Positions 1 through 7,714 of a stretch of 64,000 nt of DNA are shown here, in pieces. The stretch's first letter is position 1. The number at the start of each line of letters is the position of its first letter. The translations under genes were made by a program, and so were the position numbers. The notes below the pieces were generated by a model, which searched no databases, was not told the DNA's origin, and saw nothing but the letters and a program-made list of their open reading frames with translations. Origin of the DNA: UBA6163 sp041753075 (GTDB lineage Bacteria; Planctomycetota; Planctomycetia; Pirellulales; Pirellulaceae); NCBI GenBank assembly GCA_041753075.1, contig JBGSVE010000097.1:1-64000 (forward strand), read 5' to 3'.

Positions 1-378
1 TGATCACGGTTTTGAAGCAAGCGATCACGGCGAGGCAACCATTGCCTGACCTGATTCACCACATCGATCGTGGAGGACAATACGCATCAATCGAATATCG
101 TGCGATGCTCACTCGAGCGCAAATACAACAAAGCATGAGCCGTGCTGGCGACTGCTACGACAACCCGTTCATAGAATCGTGCTTCGGGACGATCAAGACC
201 GAACTCGAGATGACGAGCTACGCGTCGATTGAGTACGCGCCTCGTGAAATCGAAGAATACATAAATTATTACAACGCAATCCGCCGACATTCATCATTGG
301 ATTACAAATCACCTACCAGCTTCGAACTGGCCGTCCAGAGTTAGAGACAACCGTGTCCGTGAAACCTGGGCCACCTCA
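1..378 (+). mobile_element. Right-hand end of an IS3-family insertion sequence, cut by the window edge
   Basis: The end of an IS3-type transposase frame is followed after its stop by a stretch at about 354-378 (TGTCCGTGAAACCTGGG, then CCACCTCA). This resembles the terminal inverted repeats of IS3-family elements, which finish in CA. The left end lies outside the window, so neither the matching repeat nor a target duplication can be checked. The exact right boundary is an inference. Confidence 0.6.
3..344 (+). CDS. IS3-family transposase OrfB, C-terminal part (5' partial)
   Basis: The reading frame is open back to the window start, so the gene continues upstream. The visible part is the C-terminal half of a DDE integrase (rve) domain. 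HIDRGGQY carries the second catalytic Asp, DNPFIESCFGTIKTEL carries the catalytic Glu, and YYNAIRRHSSLDYKSP is the typical IS3 OrfB tail. IS3 elements normally make an OrfAB fusion by frameshifting; OrfA is not visible here. The fragment itself shows no internal damage, so the element may be intact beyond the edge. It lies tail-to-tail with the damaged primase-like gene on the other strand. Confidence 0.9.
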   Translation: MTVLKQAITARQPLPDLIHHIDRGGQYASIEYRAMLTRAQIQQSMSRAGDCYDNPFIESCFGTIKTELEMTSYASIEYAPREIEEYINYYNAIRRHSSLDYKSPTSFELAVQS

Positions 379-437
379 CGGGATCGGCAACAGTCTCGCA
401 TGGCATTGATCAACGATCTTTCGATTTGGAGCACCAA

Positions 438-1465
438 CTATTCGATGCTGCAGTTGTCGATCCGATCTTCCAGTGTGTTCCGATCCAGCCGACTGATTTT
501 TCCGAGCGTCTCCAGCGCCCCTTCGTACCTGCGTCGTGCGACGTTCAGCCGCTTCTCTACGCGATCGATTTCAGCGTCTGTTTCGCGCGGGACTGCAGCC
601 AGGATTTGCTGGTATCGGAAGTGCAAAAAATTGATCACGACGTCGTCGATCGCAAGCTTGTGTAGCCGATGCGACTGGACTTTGGCTCGAACATGAATGT
701 CCGACTGAAGGTTTCCAACCTCCCGATTTTCAGCGTTGAAGGTGGGGTGGCTTGTCGCGACGTGTCGCTGCAGCGAGTCGATTGCCGCTTGTAACTGCTG
801 TTCATCGAGGACGCGCCGATCGTTAGGGCAAGACAAGATTCGAGAATAGCGGTGGGTACCCCCCGGAACCGGATCGCCTTTACGATTCTGCGTGCCATAA
901 ACTCTTGTTATTCGATTTGCATTGTGAACGGAATTGTCGACTTTGACATGGTCGGTCGAATATCCCGCAGAGCACTGGACCGTGAACTCTTGGATTAGCT
1001 TCGACTCCATGGAAGATCTATTTGGTAATATAGATGAAACCCATTGCCCGTATCACCAACAATCGGGTGAGGCCAGCCAGCATCCGCAAGGTTTAGTGCA
1101 ACCTGAGTGGTAGCAATAAATGCGTACCGGCGTTCGTCGTCAGTGGCTGCAATACCGGAGATCCCAGCGGGGTGTATCGGGTCGAAATCAAGGTACATCC
1201 ATCGACGGCGTACGATTTCGCTTTCTTTGATCGACTCGTTCTTCCCCAAGCGATCAACTCGATTGCATCGTTTGCATAAACAGTCATGATGAACTGGGTT
1301 GAGTGCGAAGTACACTCCCTTGGAATTCGGCGAGAGGTCAATCGCAGCCTGCGCCATTGCATGAAGGTGATGCCCATCGAAGTATCCACCAAATTGGTAG
1401 GAGACGTCCAAAACTTCGCATTGCTGACCCACTTTGCGACGCCCCAACACATCAAAGAAATACAA
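438..1465 (-). pseudogene. Frameshifted primase-polymerase (AEP)-like gene remnant
   Basis: Two minus-strand frames (1465-995 and 1010-438) read as one protein broken by a frameshift near 1005-1015. The first frame has GGYFDGHH, KGVYFALNPV, the metal-binding pair in YLDFDP (about residues 93 and 95) and GNGFHLYYQIDLP, whose His fits the AEP sxH motif. It then runs into WSRS and a stop. The second frame resumes at MESKLIQ and holds VDNSVHNANRITRVYG, RKGD and HRYSRIL, the usual continuation in plasmid and phage-type primase-polymerases. A one-base deletion or two-base insertion would explain the break. No helicase domain follows, and the last 100 residues are charged, helical and unrecognised. 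No slippery sequence is apparent, so decay is more likely than programmed frameshifting. Confidence 0.7.
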
Positions 1466-1781
1466 GCTTTCGCATCAGCGGTTGGTAAAGCCGTTTGGAA
1501 CGATCAGTTGGTGATCGCAACACGCATGACCATTTTTCCCCGCCATTAGAGAGAGACGTTTCGCTACTCGAGTAGACGGATGTAGCGGGGGACCGACGCC
1601 GATGATCAAGTTGCAAAAAGCTAATTGCGCTGTATCTGGGCTGTTGAGCCATCGGCTCTAAGCTTGACGCGGACCCGACAAAATCCCGAAGGTATCACGG
1701 CGAGTATCACGTGACTGAACTGGACCAAAAGGTATCACGCTTCAGTAGGCGTAAGTCGTTGCAAAATAGAGACTTAGGCAT
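1466..1781. other. Stretch without a supported gene between primase remnant and tRNA-Val
   Basis: No convincing coding frame is present. The only open frames are short and lack family features. The stretch contains three copies of GTATCACG near its right end. It lies between the 3' end of tRNA-Val and the primase-like remnant, the position where an integrated element would have its attachment region, but no second copy of the tRNA 3' end was found by eye. Confidence 0.5.
1692..1739 (+). repeat. Three direct copies of GTATCACG
   Basis: Copies start at 1692, 1704 and 1732, so they are spaced by 12 and 28 bases. The first and third share the longer form AAGGTATCACG or AGGTATCACG. They could be iteron-like binding sites left from a replicon or a decayed attachment region. 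The number is small and chance cannot be excluded. Confidence 0.35.
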
Positions 1782-1855
1782 TGGGCGATACAGAATTCGA
1801 ATCTGTGACCTCTGCCGTGTGAAAGCAGCGCTCTAACCAACTGAGCTAATCGCCC
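1782..1855 (-). tRNA. tRNA-Val, anticodon CAC
   Basis: The minus strand folds into a full cloverleaf. The acceptor stem is GGGCGAT paired with ATCGCCC, followed by discriminator A at 1782. The D arm is GCTC...GAGC. The anticodon arm is CTGCT-TTCACAC-GGCAG with anticodon CAC, reading the Val codon GUG. The variable loop is AGGTC and the T arm is ACAGA-TTCGAAT-TCTGT with all five pairs. CCA is not encoded. The 3' end faces the mobile-element remnants to the left, which is the usual side for tRNA-directed integration. Confidence 0.96.
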
Positions 1856-2066
1856 GGACTTGAGAAAATTAGCTGCGGGAATCAGATTTCACAAGGTCGG
1901 GGGCGGTTTTGACGATTCAAGACCCGCAGCTTACCGAGGCGATACCAGTCGCCAAGGTTCTCTGACCCGTGCAACGGTTCGCCGGGTCACGTCGCTAAGG
2001 CACCGTGACCGATGCTCCCGTTAGCCGAATACCAGGGACGGTACTCGCCTTCGCTACGGGGATTTA

Positions 2067-2393
2067 ATGCCGACTCATTTCACGCCAGCCGACCACGCAG
2101 ACGCGACTTCCAGTCGTGGACCAAGTGCAACCGCCGACGCCGACGCGGGTAGCTCACTGGCTGAACTCGAGCGACGCCAAGATGATGTGTTGGCGCAACT
2201 CGACCAACTCGATCTGAAGCTCAGCACGATCCTGCGCGGCCTTGGTGTCACGTTGACCAATGACCAAGATGATGCCGCGTTTGATCTGCGGCTCAGCGAT
2301 CTGGACGAAAACGAAAGTAATGACGTCGATGAAGTTAAATCCGCGGAACCAATGCGACAAAACAACAGGTCGGTCACACGCCGCGCCGCCTAA
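2067..2393 (+). CDS. Small acidic coiled-coil protein of unknown function
   Basis: A 108-residue protein that I do not recognise by function. Residues about 30-60 (LAELERRQDDVLAQLDQLDL) form a likely amphipathic helix or coiled coil. The N-terminus is rich in Ala, Asp, Ser and Thr, and the C-terminus is acidic and then basic. There is no signal peptide, so it is probably cytoplasmic. A GGGGA stretch lies just before the ATG. The gene is convergent with rsmA, whose stop is 66 bases away. Third-position base use resembles real genes around it, but its size leaves some doubt. Confidence 0.65.
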   Translation: MPTHFTPADHADATSSRGPSATADADAGSSLAELERRQDDVLAQLDQLDLKLSTILRGLGVTLTNDQDDAAFDLRLSDLDENESNDVDEVKSAEPMRQNNRSVTRRAA

Positions 2394-2459
2394 AGTTAGG
2401 CCTGAGTCACAGCTTGGATTTAGTGTTCGTGCAATGTGTTCTAAGACGCTCCGCCGTCG

Positions 2460-3362
2460 TTAAGATTGTACCGCATCGCGCAAGGCTTCGATCAGTCCGC
2501 CAATCTCGGCGACCGTCAATTGCTCAATCCTAGATTCGGGTCCATACCCAAGCTTCACCAACACATCGTCGATGGCCAGTTTGTCGAGACGCTCTTTCAT
2601 CGCGTTGATGATCACACTGCGCAAGTATTTGCGGCGGTGAAAGAACAACGCGCGATTAGTCTCGTGAAAGAATTCGAGATCTTCGATCGCCGCGCGCCGC
2701 GCGGGCACCGCGACAAGTTTCACGATCACCGAGACGACCTTGGGTCGCGGCCAAAAAACGGTCGGTGGTAATTCGCGCACAATCTCGACGTCGCACAACG
2801 TTTGCACCCACACGCTGAGCGCCCCAAAGTCCTTCGTCCCGGGGACGGCAATCATGCGGTCGCCTAACTCTTTTTGAATCGTCACCACAATCGCATCGGG
2901 CGATGGTTCACCGCGCAATAAGTTGCTGACGATCGGCGTGGCCACGTTGTAGGGCAAATTGGCGACGAGCAAGAAACGTGCTTGCGGTCCAATCCGCGAC
3001 AGGCCTTCGCGAACCGAATCCATCAGCTCGGGTCGAATTGTATTCTTGTTCTTTAGCGCGTCGCCTTGAATCAAGCGAACGTTCGGGCGATCGGCTAACT
3101 CCGCGCTCGCCAAGCGAAACAGGTTGTGGTCAATCTCGGCGGTGACAATTGCTCCGGCGGCATCGCTGAGGCGCGTTGTCAACGAGCCGACGCCGGTCCC
3201 AATTTCAAGGACGACATCGGTCTTGCGCATCTCAGCCGATCGCGCGATCAAGTCGACCAGATTCAAGTCGATCAAAAAGTTCTGGCCAAAGCGATGCAGC
3301 GGACGCAGGCCTGCGGCGGCCAATCGGTCGGCTAGGTAGCGGCTGGTTTGTCGTTCGGCCAA
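2460..3362 (-). CDS. rsmA: 16S rRNA (adenine-N6,N6) dimethyltransferase RsmA/KsgA
   Basis: RsmA uses S-adenosylmethionine to dimethylate two neighbouring adenines in the 3' end of 16S rRNA, a late step in 30S assembly. The 300-residue length is normal. RFGQNFLID opens the Rossmann fold, IGTGVGSLT is the SAM-binding motif I, and NLPYNVATP is the catalytic motif IV. The C-terminal helical domain carries FFHRRKYLR. The ATG lies inside the end of ribE (31-base overlap), so the two genes are probably co-transcribed with ribE first. The gene is a standard housekeeping copy. Confidence 0.96.
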   Translation of the reverse strand: MAERQTSRYLADRLAAAGLRPLHRFGQNFLIDLNLVDLIARSAEMRKTDVVLEIGTGVGSLTTRLSDAAGAIVTAEIDHNLFRLASAELADRPNVRLIQGDALKNKNTIRPELMDSVREGLSRIGPQARFLLVANLPYNVATPIVSNLLRGEPSPDAIVVTIQKELGDRMIAVPGTKDFGALSVWVQTLCDVEIVRELPPTVFWPRPKVVSVIVKLVAVPARRAAIEDLEFFHETNRALFFHRRKYLRSVIINAMKERLDKLAIDDVLVKLGYGPESRIEQLTVAEIGGLIEALRDAVQS

Positions 3363-3979
3363 GGCAGTCGCTCCTGAAGTTGTCGTTCAATGTATTTCGC
3401 CAACACGTCCGTCTCTAAATTCACTTCATCACCAACCTTGCGCCCACCGAGCGTCGTCACGGACAACGTATGCGGAATCAGCGCGACGCTGAACCGATCC
3501 GCGGTGGCATCGACGACCGTCAAGCTGATCCCGTCGACGGTGATGCTGCCTTTGGCGGCGATTTGGCGGGCATGCTCGGGTTTGACCGCGAACCAGTATT
3601 TGGCCCACGGTGGGTCGGGTTCGATGGCGATGATTTTCGACAACGCATCGACGTGACCGGAAACATAATGGCCACCCATGCGGTCGCCAACGGCGAGGCT
3701 GCGTTCCAGGTTGACGTTGTCGCCCGATGCTAAGCGTCCGAGATTGGTGCGCGACAACGTTTCGCCGCCCGCCTCGAAGTCGGCCCAGGCGGGGTTGGAC
3801 GGCTCGTCGCCGCCACCGATTTTTACCACCGTCAAACAGCAACCGCTGATGCAGATACTGTCACCGATTTGCACGCCATCGCAGACCGGCGGGGTCAGTG
3901 CGATGCGCAAAGTTCGCGTCGGCGGCTGATCAAAGGTCGCCAGCACGCGGCCCATCGTTTCCACCAAGCCCGTAAACAT
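3332..3979 (-). CDS. ribE: Riboflavin synthase, alpha subunit
   Basis: This enzyme catalyses the last step of riboflavin synthesis, dismutating two molecules of 6,7-dimethyl-8-ribityllumazine. The protein has 215 residues and begins with MFTGLVE, the hallmark N-terminus that occupies the active site. Two lumazine-binding half-domains follow. The first carries ISGCCLTV and the second ITVDGISLTVVDA. It is upstream of and overlapping rsmA on the same strand. No FMN riboswitch was recognised in the 195 bases before the start. Confidence 0.95.
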   Translation of the reverse strand: MFTGLVETMGRVLATFDQPPTRTLRIALTPPVCDGVQIGDSICISGCCLTVVKIGGGDEPSNPAWADFEAGGETLSRTNLGRLASGDNVNLERSLAVGDRMGGHYVSGHVDALSKIIAIEPDPPWAKYWFAVKPEHARQIAAKGSITVDGISLTVVDATADRFSVALIPHTLSVTTLGGRKVGDEVNLETDVLAKYIERQLQERLPWPNDKPAAT

Positions 3980-4174
3980 CAGTCATTCTTCCGCTAAGGT
4001 TGCGATAGTGTGGTCAAAACTGGGTTTAAGCGTCTGGCATAAAACCTTTAGGCCGTCGGCTGGTCACTGCGGCAGACATTGGACAAAATGCGCCTCGATC
4101 TTCCAACGGCACCAAGCCGTTTCTAGCCAGAATCTTCCCATTAACCCGCTCCCACTTTTACGGAAAACCGACTC

Positions 4175-5452
4175 ATGGCCTTGATCGAATCCATTCACGC
4201 GCGACAAATCCTGGACAGCCGCGGCAACCCCACCGTGGAATGCGAAGTCCAATTGATGGACGGTTGCTCGGGACGCGCCGCCGTTCCCAGCGGAGCGAGC
4301 ACCGGTGCGCACGAGGCCTGGGAGCTTCGCGATGGCGACAAGGATTACTTCCTTGGTCGCGGCGTCCAAAAAGCGGTCGCCAATATCAATGGCCCGATCG
4401 CCGATGCACTCTTGGGGATGAGTGCGCTGGATCAAGCTGCGGTCGATAACACAATGTTGGAACTTGACGGCACCGCAAACAAGAAGAACCTAGGGGCCAA
4501 CGCGATCCTTGGCGTTTCGCTGGCGACCGCACACGCAGCGGCGGACTGCACGGGTCAACCGCTGTTTCGTTACCTCGGCGGAGTCGGAGCCCGACTGTTG
4601 CCCGCACCGATGATGAATATCGTCAACGGTGGCCAGCACGCAGACAACTCGGTCGATGTGCAAGAGTTCATGGTGATGCCGTTGGGCTTTGATCGGTTCA
4701 GCGATGCGCTGCGGGCCGGGGTCGAAATTTTTCACAGTCTGAAAAAAGTGTTGTCATCAAAGAAGCTCAACACTTCCGTCGGAGACGAAGGCGGCTTCGC
4801 ACCGGATTTGGGCAGCAATCAAGAAGCCCTCGACTTAATCATGCAAGCGATCGAAGCCGCGGGTTACAAGCCGGGCGAACAGATTTGGATCGCCTTGGAC
4901 GTGGCCTCGACTGAGTTTTATGATTCGGCCAAGGGTAAGTATTCGATCGATGGCAAAGAACTCAGCGGCGACGAGATGGTTGATTTCTTGGCCACTTGGT
5001 GTGACAAGTATCCGATCTGCAGTATCGAAGACGGTTGCTCGGAAGACGATTGGGACAGTTGGAAAAAGCTGACGACGCGCGTTGGCGACAAAGTCCAATT
5101 GGTGGGCGACGATTTGTTCGTGACCAACGTCGAAAGACTGCAACGCGGGATCGACCAAAAGATCGCCAACAGCATTTTGATCAAGGTCAACCAGATCGGA
5201 ACCTTGTCCGAAACGATCGACGCGATCCAATTGGCAACTCGCAACGGTTACACCAGCATTTCGAGTCACCGCAGCGGCGAAACCGAAGACTCGACGATCG
5301 CCGACTTGGCCGTGGCGATGTCCACCGGCCAAATCAAAACCGGTTCGGCCAGTCGCAGTGACCGGATGGCGAAGTACAACCAATTGCTGCGCATCGAAGA
5401 GATGCTTGGTGATGCGGCGGTGTACGCCGGCCCGCTATTCAAAAAGAAGTAG
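4175..5452 (+). CDS. eno: Enolase
   Basis: Enolase converts 2-phosphoglycerate to phosphoenolpyruvate in glycolysis. The protein has 425 residues, the usual length. The N-terminus IHARQILDSRGNPTVE is diagnostic. The metal ligands and catalytic groups are in VGDEGGFAPD, SIEDGCSEDDW, LVGDDLFVTN and LIKVNQIGT, and SSHRSGETED is the conserved substrate loop. The ATG follows a run of A residues. The gene stands alone, with rsmA/ribE divergent and a small membrane protein gene 75 bases after its stop. Confidence 0.98.
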   Translation: MALIESIHARQILDSRGNPTVECEVQLMDGCSGRAAVPSGASTGAHEAWELRDGDKDYFLGRGVQKAVANINGPIADALLGMSALDQAAVDNTMLELDGTANKKNLGANAILGVSLATAHAAADCTGQPLFRYLGGVGARLLPAPMMNIVNGGQHADNSVDVQEFMVMPLGFDRFSDALRAGVEIFHSLKKVLSSKKLNTSVGDEGGFAPDLGSNQEALDLIMQAIEAAGYKPGEQIWIALDVASTEFYDSAKGKYSIDGKELSGDEMVDFLATWCDKYPICSIEDGCSEDDWDSWKKLTTRVGDKVQLVGDDLFVTNVERLQRGIDQKIANSILIKVNQIGTLSETIDAIQLATRNGYTSISSHRSGETEDSTIADLAVAMSTGQIKTGSASRSDRMAKYNQLLRIEEMLGDAAVYAGPLFKKK

Positions 5453-5527
5453 CGAACTGCGGCGAGGCGATCGCCGTAAACAAATTCTGTCGGCCCTTTT
5501 CAATCTCATCCTTGCGAGGCCACGCCG

Positions 5528-6091
5528 ATGGAATTGGTACTTTCGGAGCAGCCCTGGCTGACCTCAGGGTTGCTCGGTTTGGTCGGTGGAATGATGCTGT
5601 TCGGTTGGTTGCAAACCGGACGCAAAGCGACGCTAATTTTCGGCACGATCGTTCTGGCGATGATCCCGCTGATGTTCCTGATCGCCGCGAATTGGCAAAC
5701 CGATCGCGAGTTGATTGGCGCGGCGGTCTATCGCACGGCGCAAGCCGTGGCGGACAACGACTTTGATGCAGCGGTGCAGGTGATCGAGCCCAGCCAACGG
5801 GCGACGATTGCCGCGGCGCGGTCCGATTTGGCACGATTTCGGTTCGATGAAGCTCGCGTCAATAAATTGCGGACGATCGACATCGTGCCGGGCAGCGATC
5901 CGCCGGTCGCTGAGGTTGATATGTCCATCACGGTGGTGGTCAGCGACCAACGCGGCCAGGTCCGCGGACAACGAATCCTGCGCCGCGTGATCCTTCAGTT
6001 TCGCAAGTCACCCGATGGCCGCTGGTTTGTGTACGATTACAACCACTTGCCGATCGTCGGCGGGCCCGATTCGTTCAGTCCTCAGCATTGA
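5528..6091 (+). CDS. Membrane-anchored protein of unknown function
   Basis: A 187-residue protein not recognised by family. Two hydrophobic segments lie at about residues 13-27 and 36-53, followed by a soluble domain of about 130 residues. That domain alternates helix (VYRTAQAVADNDFDAAVQVI) and strands (VAEVDMSITVVV, RRVILQFRKSPDGRWFVYDY). The pattern of helix plus curved sheet with a final ...DGRWFVYDY strand resembles NTF2/SnoaL-like folds, which is an inference. It lies four bases before tmk, suggesting co-transcription with tmk and the methyltransferase. GAGG upstream supports the ATG. Confidence 0.8.
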   Translation: MELVLSEQPWLTSGLLGLVGGMMLFGWLQTGRKATLIFGTIVLAMIPLMFLIAANWQTDRELIGAAVYRTAQAVADNDFDAAVQVIEPSQRATIAAARSDLARFRFDEARVNKLRTIDIVPGSDPPVAEVDMSITVVVSDQRGQVRGQRILRRVILQFRKSPDGRWFVYDYNHLPIVGGPDSFSPQH

Positions 6092-6095
6092 ATCG

Positions 6096-6698
6096 ATGTT
6101 TATCACGCTCGACGGAATTGACGGTGCTGGAAAATCGAGCCAGGTCGCGTTGTTATGCGAACACCTCGAAGCGACCGGCGCGGAAGTGTTGCGCGTGCGC
6201 GATCCCGGTGGAACGCCGGCGGGTGAGGCGATCCGTTCGTTGCTGTTGAACTCGGAGTTGGCGATTGATCGGCGCTGCGAGGCGTTGCTGTTCTTGGCCG
6301 CGCGCAGTCAGCTTGTCGAAGCGCGGATTCGTCCGGCGCTGCGGTCCGGGACGATCGTGATCTCGGATCGCTTTTTGTTGGCCAACGTGGTTTATCAAAG
6401 CATCGGCAGTGACTTGCAACCGGACGAATTGTGGCGAGTTGGTGAATGGGCCAGCGGCGGATTGCGCCCCGACTTGACCTTGCTGCTTGATATGCCGGCG
6501 ACCTCATCAATGGCGCGGCTGGAACGTCCCCAAGACCGCATGGAAGCGCGGGGATTGGAGTATATGGAAGCGGTGCGATTGGCCTTCATGGTTCAATTGC
6601 CCCGCGCCGCGGCGCAGACCACCGTGATCAATGCCGATCGTGCGATTGATGAAGTGCATCGAGATATTGTTTCCGCGGTTCGTGAGGCCAGTCAATGA
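6096..6698 (+). CDS. tmk: Thymidylate kinase
   Basis: Tmk phosphorylates dTMP to dTDP for DNA synthesis. The ATG at 6096 is chosen because MFITLDGIDGAGKSSQ starts right at the first strand and P-loop; the open frame extends further upstream but overlaps the preceding gene. RDPGGTPAGEAIR replaces the usual REPGGT. SDRFLLANVVYQS is the DR motif region, and RPQDRMEARGLEY is the lid region. Length is 200 residues, normal for the family. Its stop overlaps the start of the next gene by four bases (ATGA). Confidence 0.95.
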   Translation: MFITLDGIDGAGKSSQVALLCEHLEATGAEVLRVRDPGGTPAGEAIRSLLLNSELAIDRRCEALLFLAARSQLVEARIRPALRSGTIVISDRFLLANVVYQSIGSDLQPDELWRVGEWASGGLRPDLTLLLDMPATSSMARLERPQDRMEARGLEYMEAVRLAFMVQLPRAAAQTTVINADRAIDEVHRDIVSAVREASQ

Positions 6699-7552
6699 TT
6701 GCGGTTGAGAACGTCAAGAAGTCAACGATCCGAAGTCACTACCAATTGGGCACGCTGTTCTATTGGTTGCTGTGGGGACCCCATATCCATCATGGTCTTT
6801 GGGATGGCGATGAGTCACCGTTTCAGGCACAGTGCCAATTGACTGACACGCTGGCGGACATGGCGGGCATCGGCAAGGGCGACCGAGTCGTGGACATCGG
6901 TTGCGGCATGGGAGGTTCGGCGATTCGTTTGGCCAAACTGCGCGGTTGCGACGTGACCGGCGTTACGTTGAGTCCGGTCCAGAAGCACTGGGCGACCGTC
7001 ACATCCAAGTTAAAAGGCCAAGGCGGTGACACGCGGTTCCTGGCCGCCGACGCCGAGCAAGTTGTCTTCGATCCAGAATCGTTTGACGTGTTGTGGAGCG
7101 TCGAATGCACGGAGCACTTGTTTGACAAGCCCGCATTCTTTCAACGTGCCGCAAAATGGTTGCGTCCCGGAGGCCGCATGGCAATTTGTGTTTGGTTCGA
7201 GGGCGAAGACACGACCAAGCCCGGCCATCGCGAAATGGTCGAAGAAGTTTGCCACCGTTTCGTTTGCCCATCGTTGGCCACGCGCGATGATTATGCGTCG
7301 TGGATGACCGACGCGGGTCTCGAAGTAACGCACAGTGAAGATTGGACCGAGCGTTCGGCCAAGACGTGGGAAATTTGCAAACAGCGAGTCTCGCGCAGCG
7401 GCGTGCGTTACCTTGCTAAGATTCTTGACCAAGACCAAGTCGCGTTTCTGGACGGCTTCGATACGTTGCTCAATGCTTATCGCACCGGCGCGATGCAGTA
7501 CGGTTCGATCGTGGCAAAGCGTCCCGGGCGAGCAGCGCCTTGCCGTACTTGA
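6695..7552 (+). CDS. SAM-dependent methyltransferase, tocopherol/cyclopropane-synthase-like
   Basis: A 285-residue class I methyltransferase. VVDIGCGMGGSAIRLAK (about 65-81) is SAM motif I, VTGVTLSPVQ is the acidic-loop region, and FDVLWSVECTEHL with RPGGRMAICVW are the later motifs. The N-terminus with HYQLGTLFYWLLWGPHIHHGLW resembles small-molecule methyltransferases such as gamma-tocopherol, sterol or dimethylglycine methyltransferases, which often begin with a helix covering the active site. The substrate cannot be told from sequence. The start overlaps the tmk stop, so the two are translationally coupled. An inverted repeat follows the gene. Confidence 0.85.
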   Translation: MIAVENVKKSTIRSHYQLGTLFYWLLWGPHIHHGLWDGDESPFQAQCQLTDTLADMAGIGKGDRVVDIGCGMGGSAIRLAKLRGCDVTGVTLSPVQKHWATVTSKLKGQGGDTRFLAADAEQVVFDPESFDVLWSVECTEHLFDKPAFFQRAAKWLRPGGRMAICVWFEGEDTTKPGHREMVEEVCHRFVCPSLATRDDYASWMTDAGLEVTHSEDWTERSAKTWEICKQRVSRSGVRYLAKILDQDQVAFLDGFDTLLNAYRTGAMQYGSIVAKRPGRAAPCRT

Positions 7553-7614
7553 CATTGCATCACCGGATTCATCCACTGTTGCCGCTTCCAAACCAGCTTT
7601 AGCAATGAGCGGGA

Positions 7615-7687
7615 AAAAAGTGTCTGACCCCAATTGCCGGGAACCGGCCCTGCGGGTGCTTCGCACAATTGGGGTCAGACACTTTTT
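7615..7687. repeat. Perfect 22-bp inverted repeat with 29-bp loop (REP-like)
   Basis: The arms are 7615-7636 and 7666-7687 and are exact reverse complements (core GTGTCTGACCCCAATTG). Each arm carries an A/T run at its outer end, so the transcript could act as a terminator in both directions. Similar GTGTCTGACCCC palindromes are, to my knowledge, common dispersed repeats in several bacterial genomes. It separates the methyltransferase gene from cdsA. Confidence 0.85.
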
Positions 7688-7714
7688 CTCCGCTCGATCC
7701 TCAAGGATGAAAAT

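Noticed and set aside
438..1010. The second primase frame as an independent gene
   Set aside because: Its start lies in mid-domain, its first motif continues the upstream frame, and it has no ribosome site.
1856..2066. A structured RNA in the GC-rich stretch after tRNA-Val
   Set aside because: Only a 7-bp TGACCCG/CGGGTCA hairpin is seen; it matches no RNA family I know.
3980..4174. FMN riboswitch upstream of ribE or a leader RNA before eno
   Set aside because: None of the conserved FMN-element blocks is visible in the 195 bases between the divergent starts.
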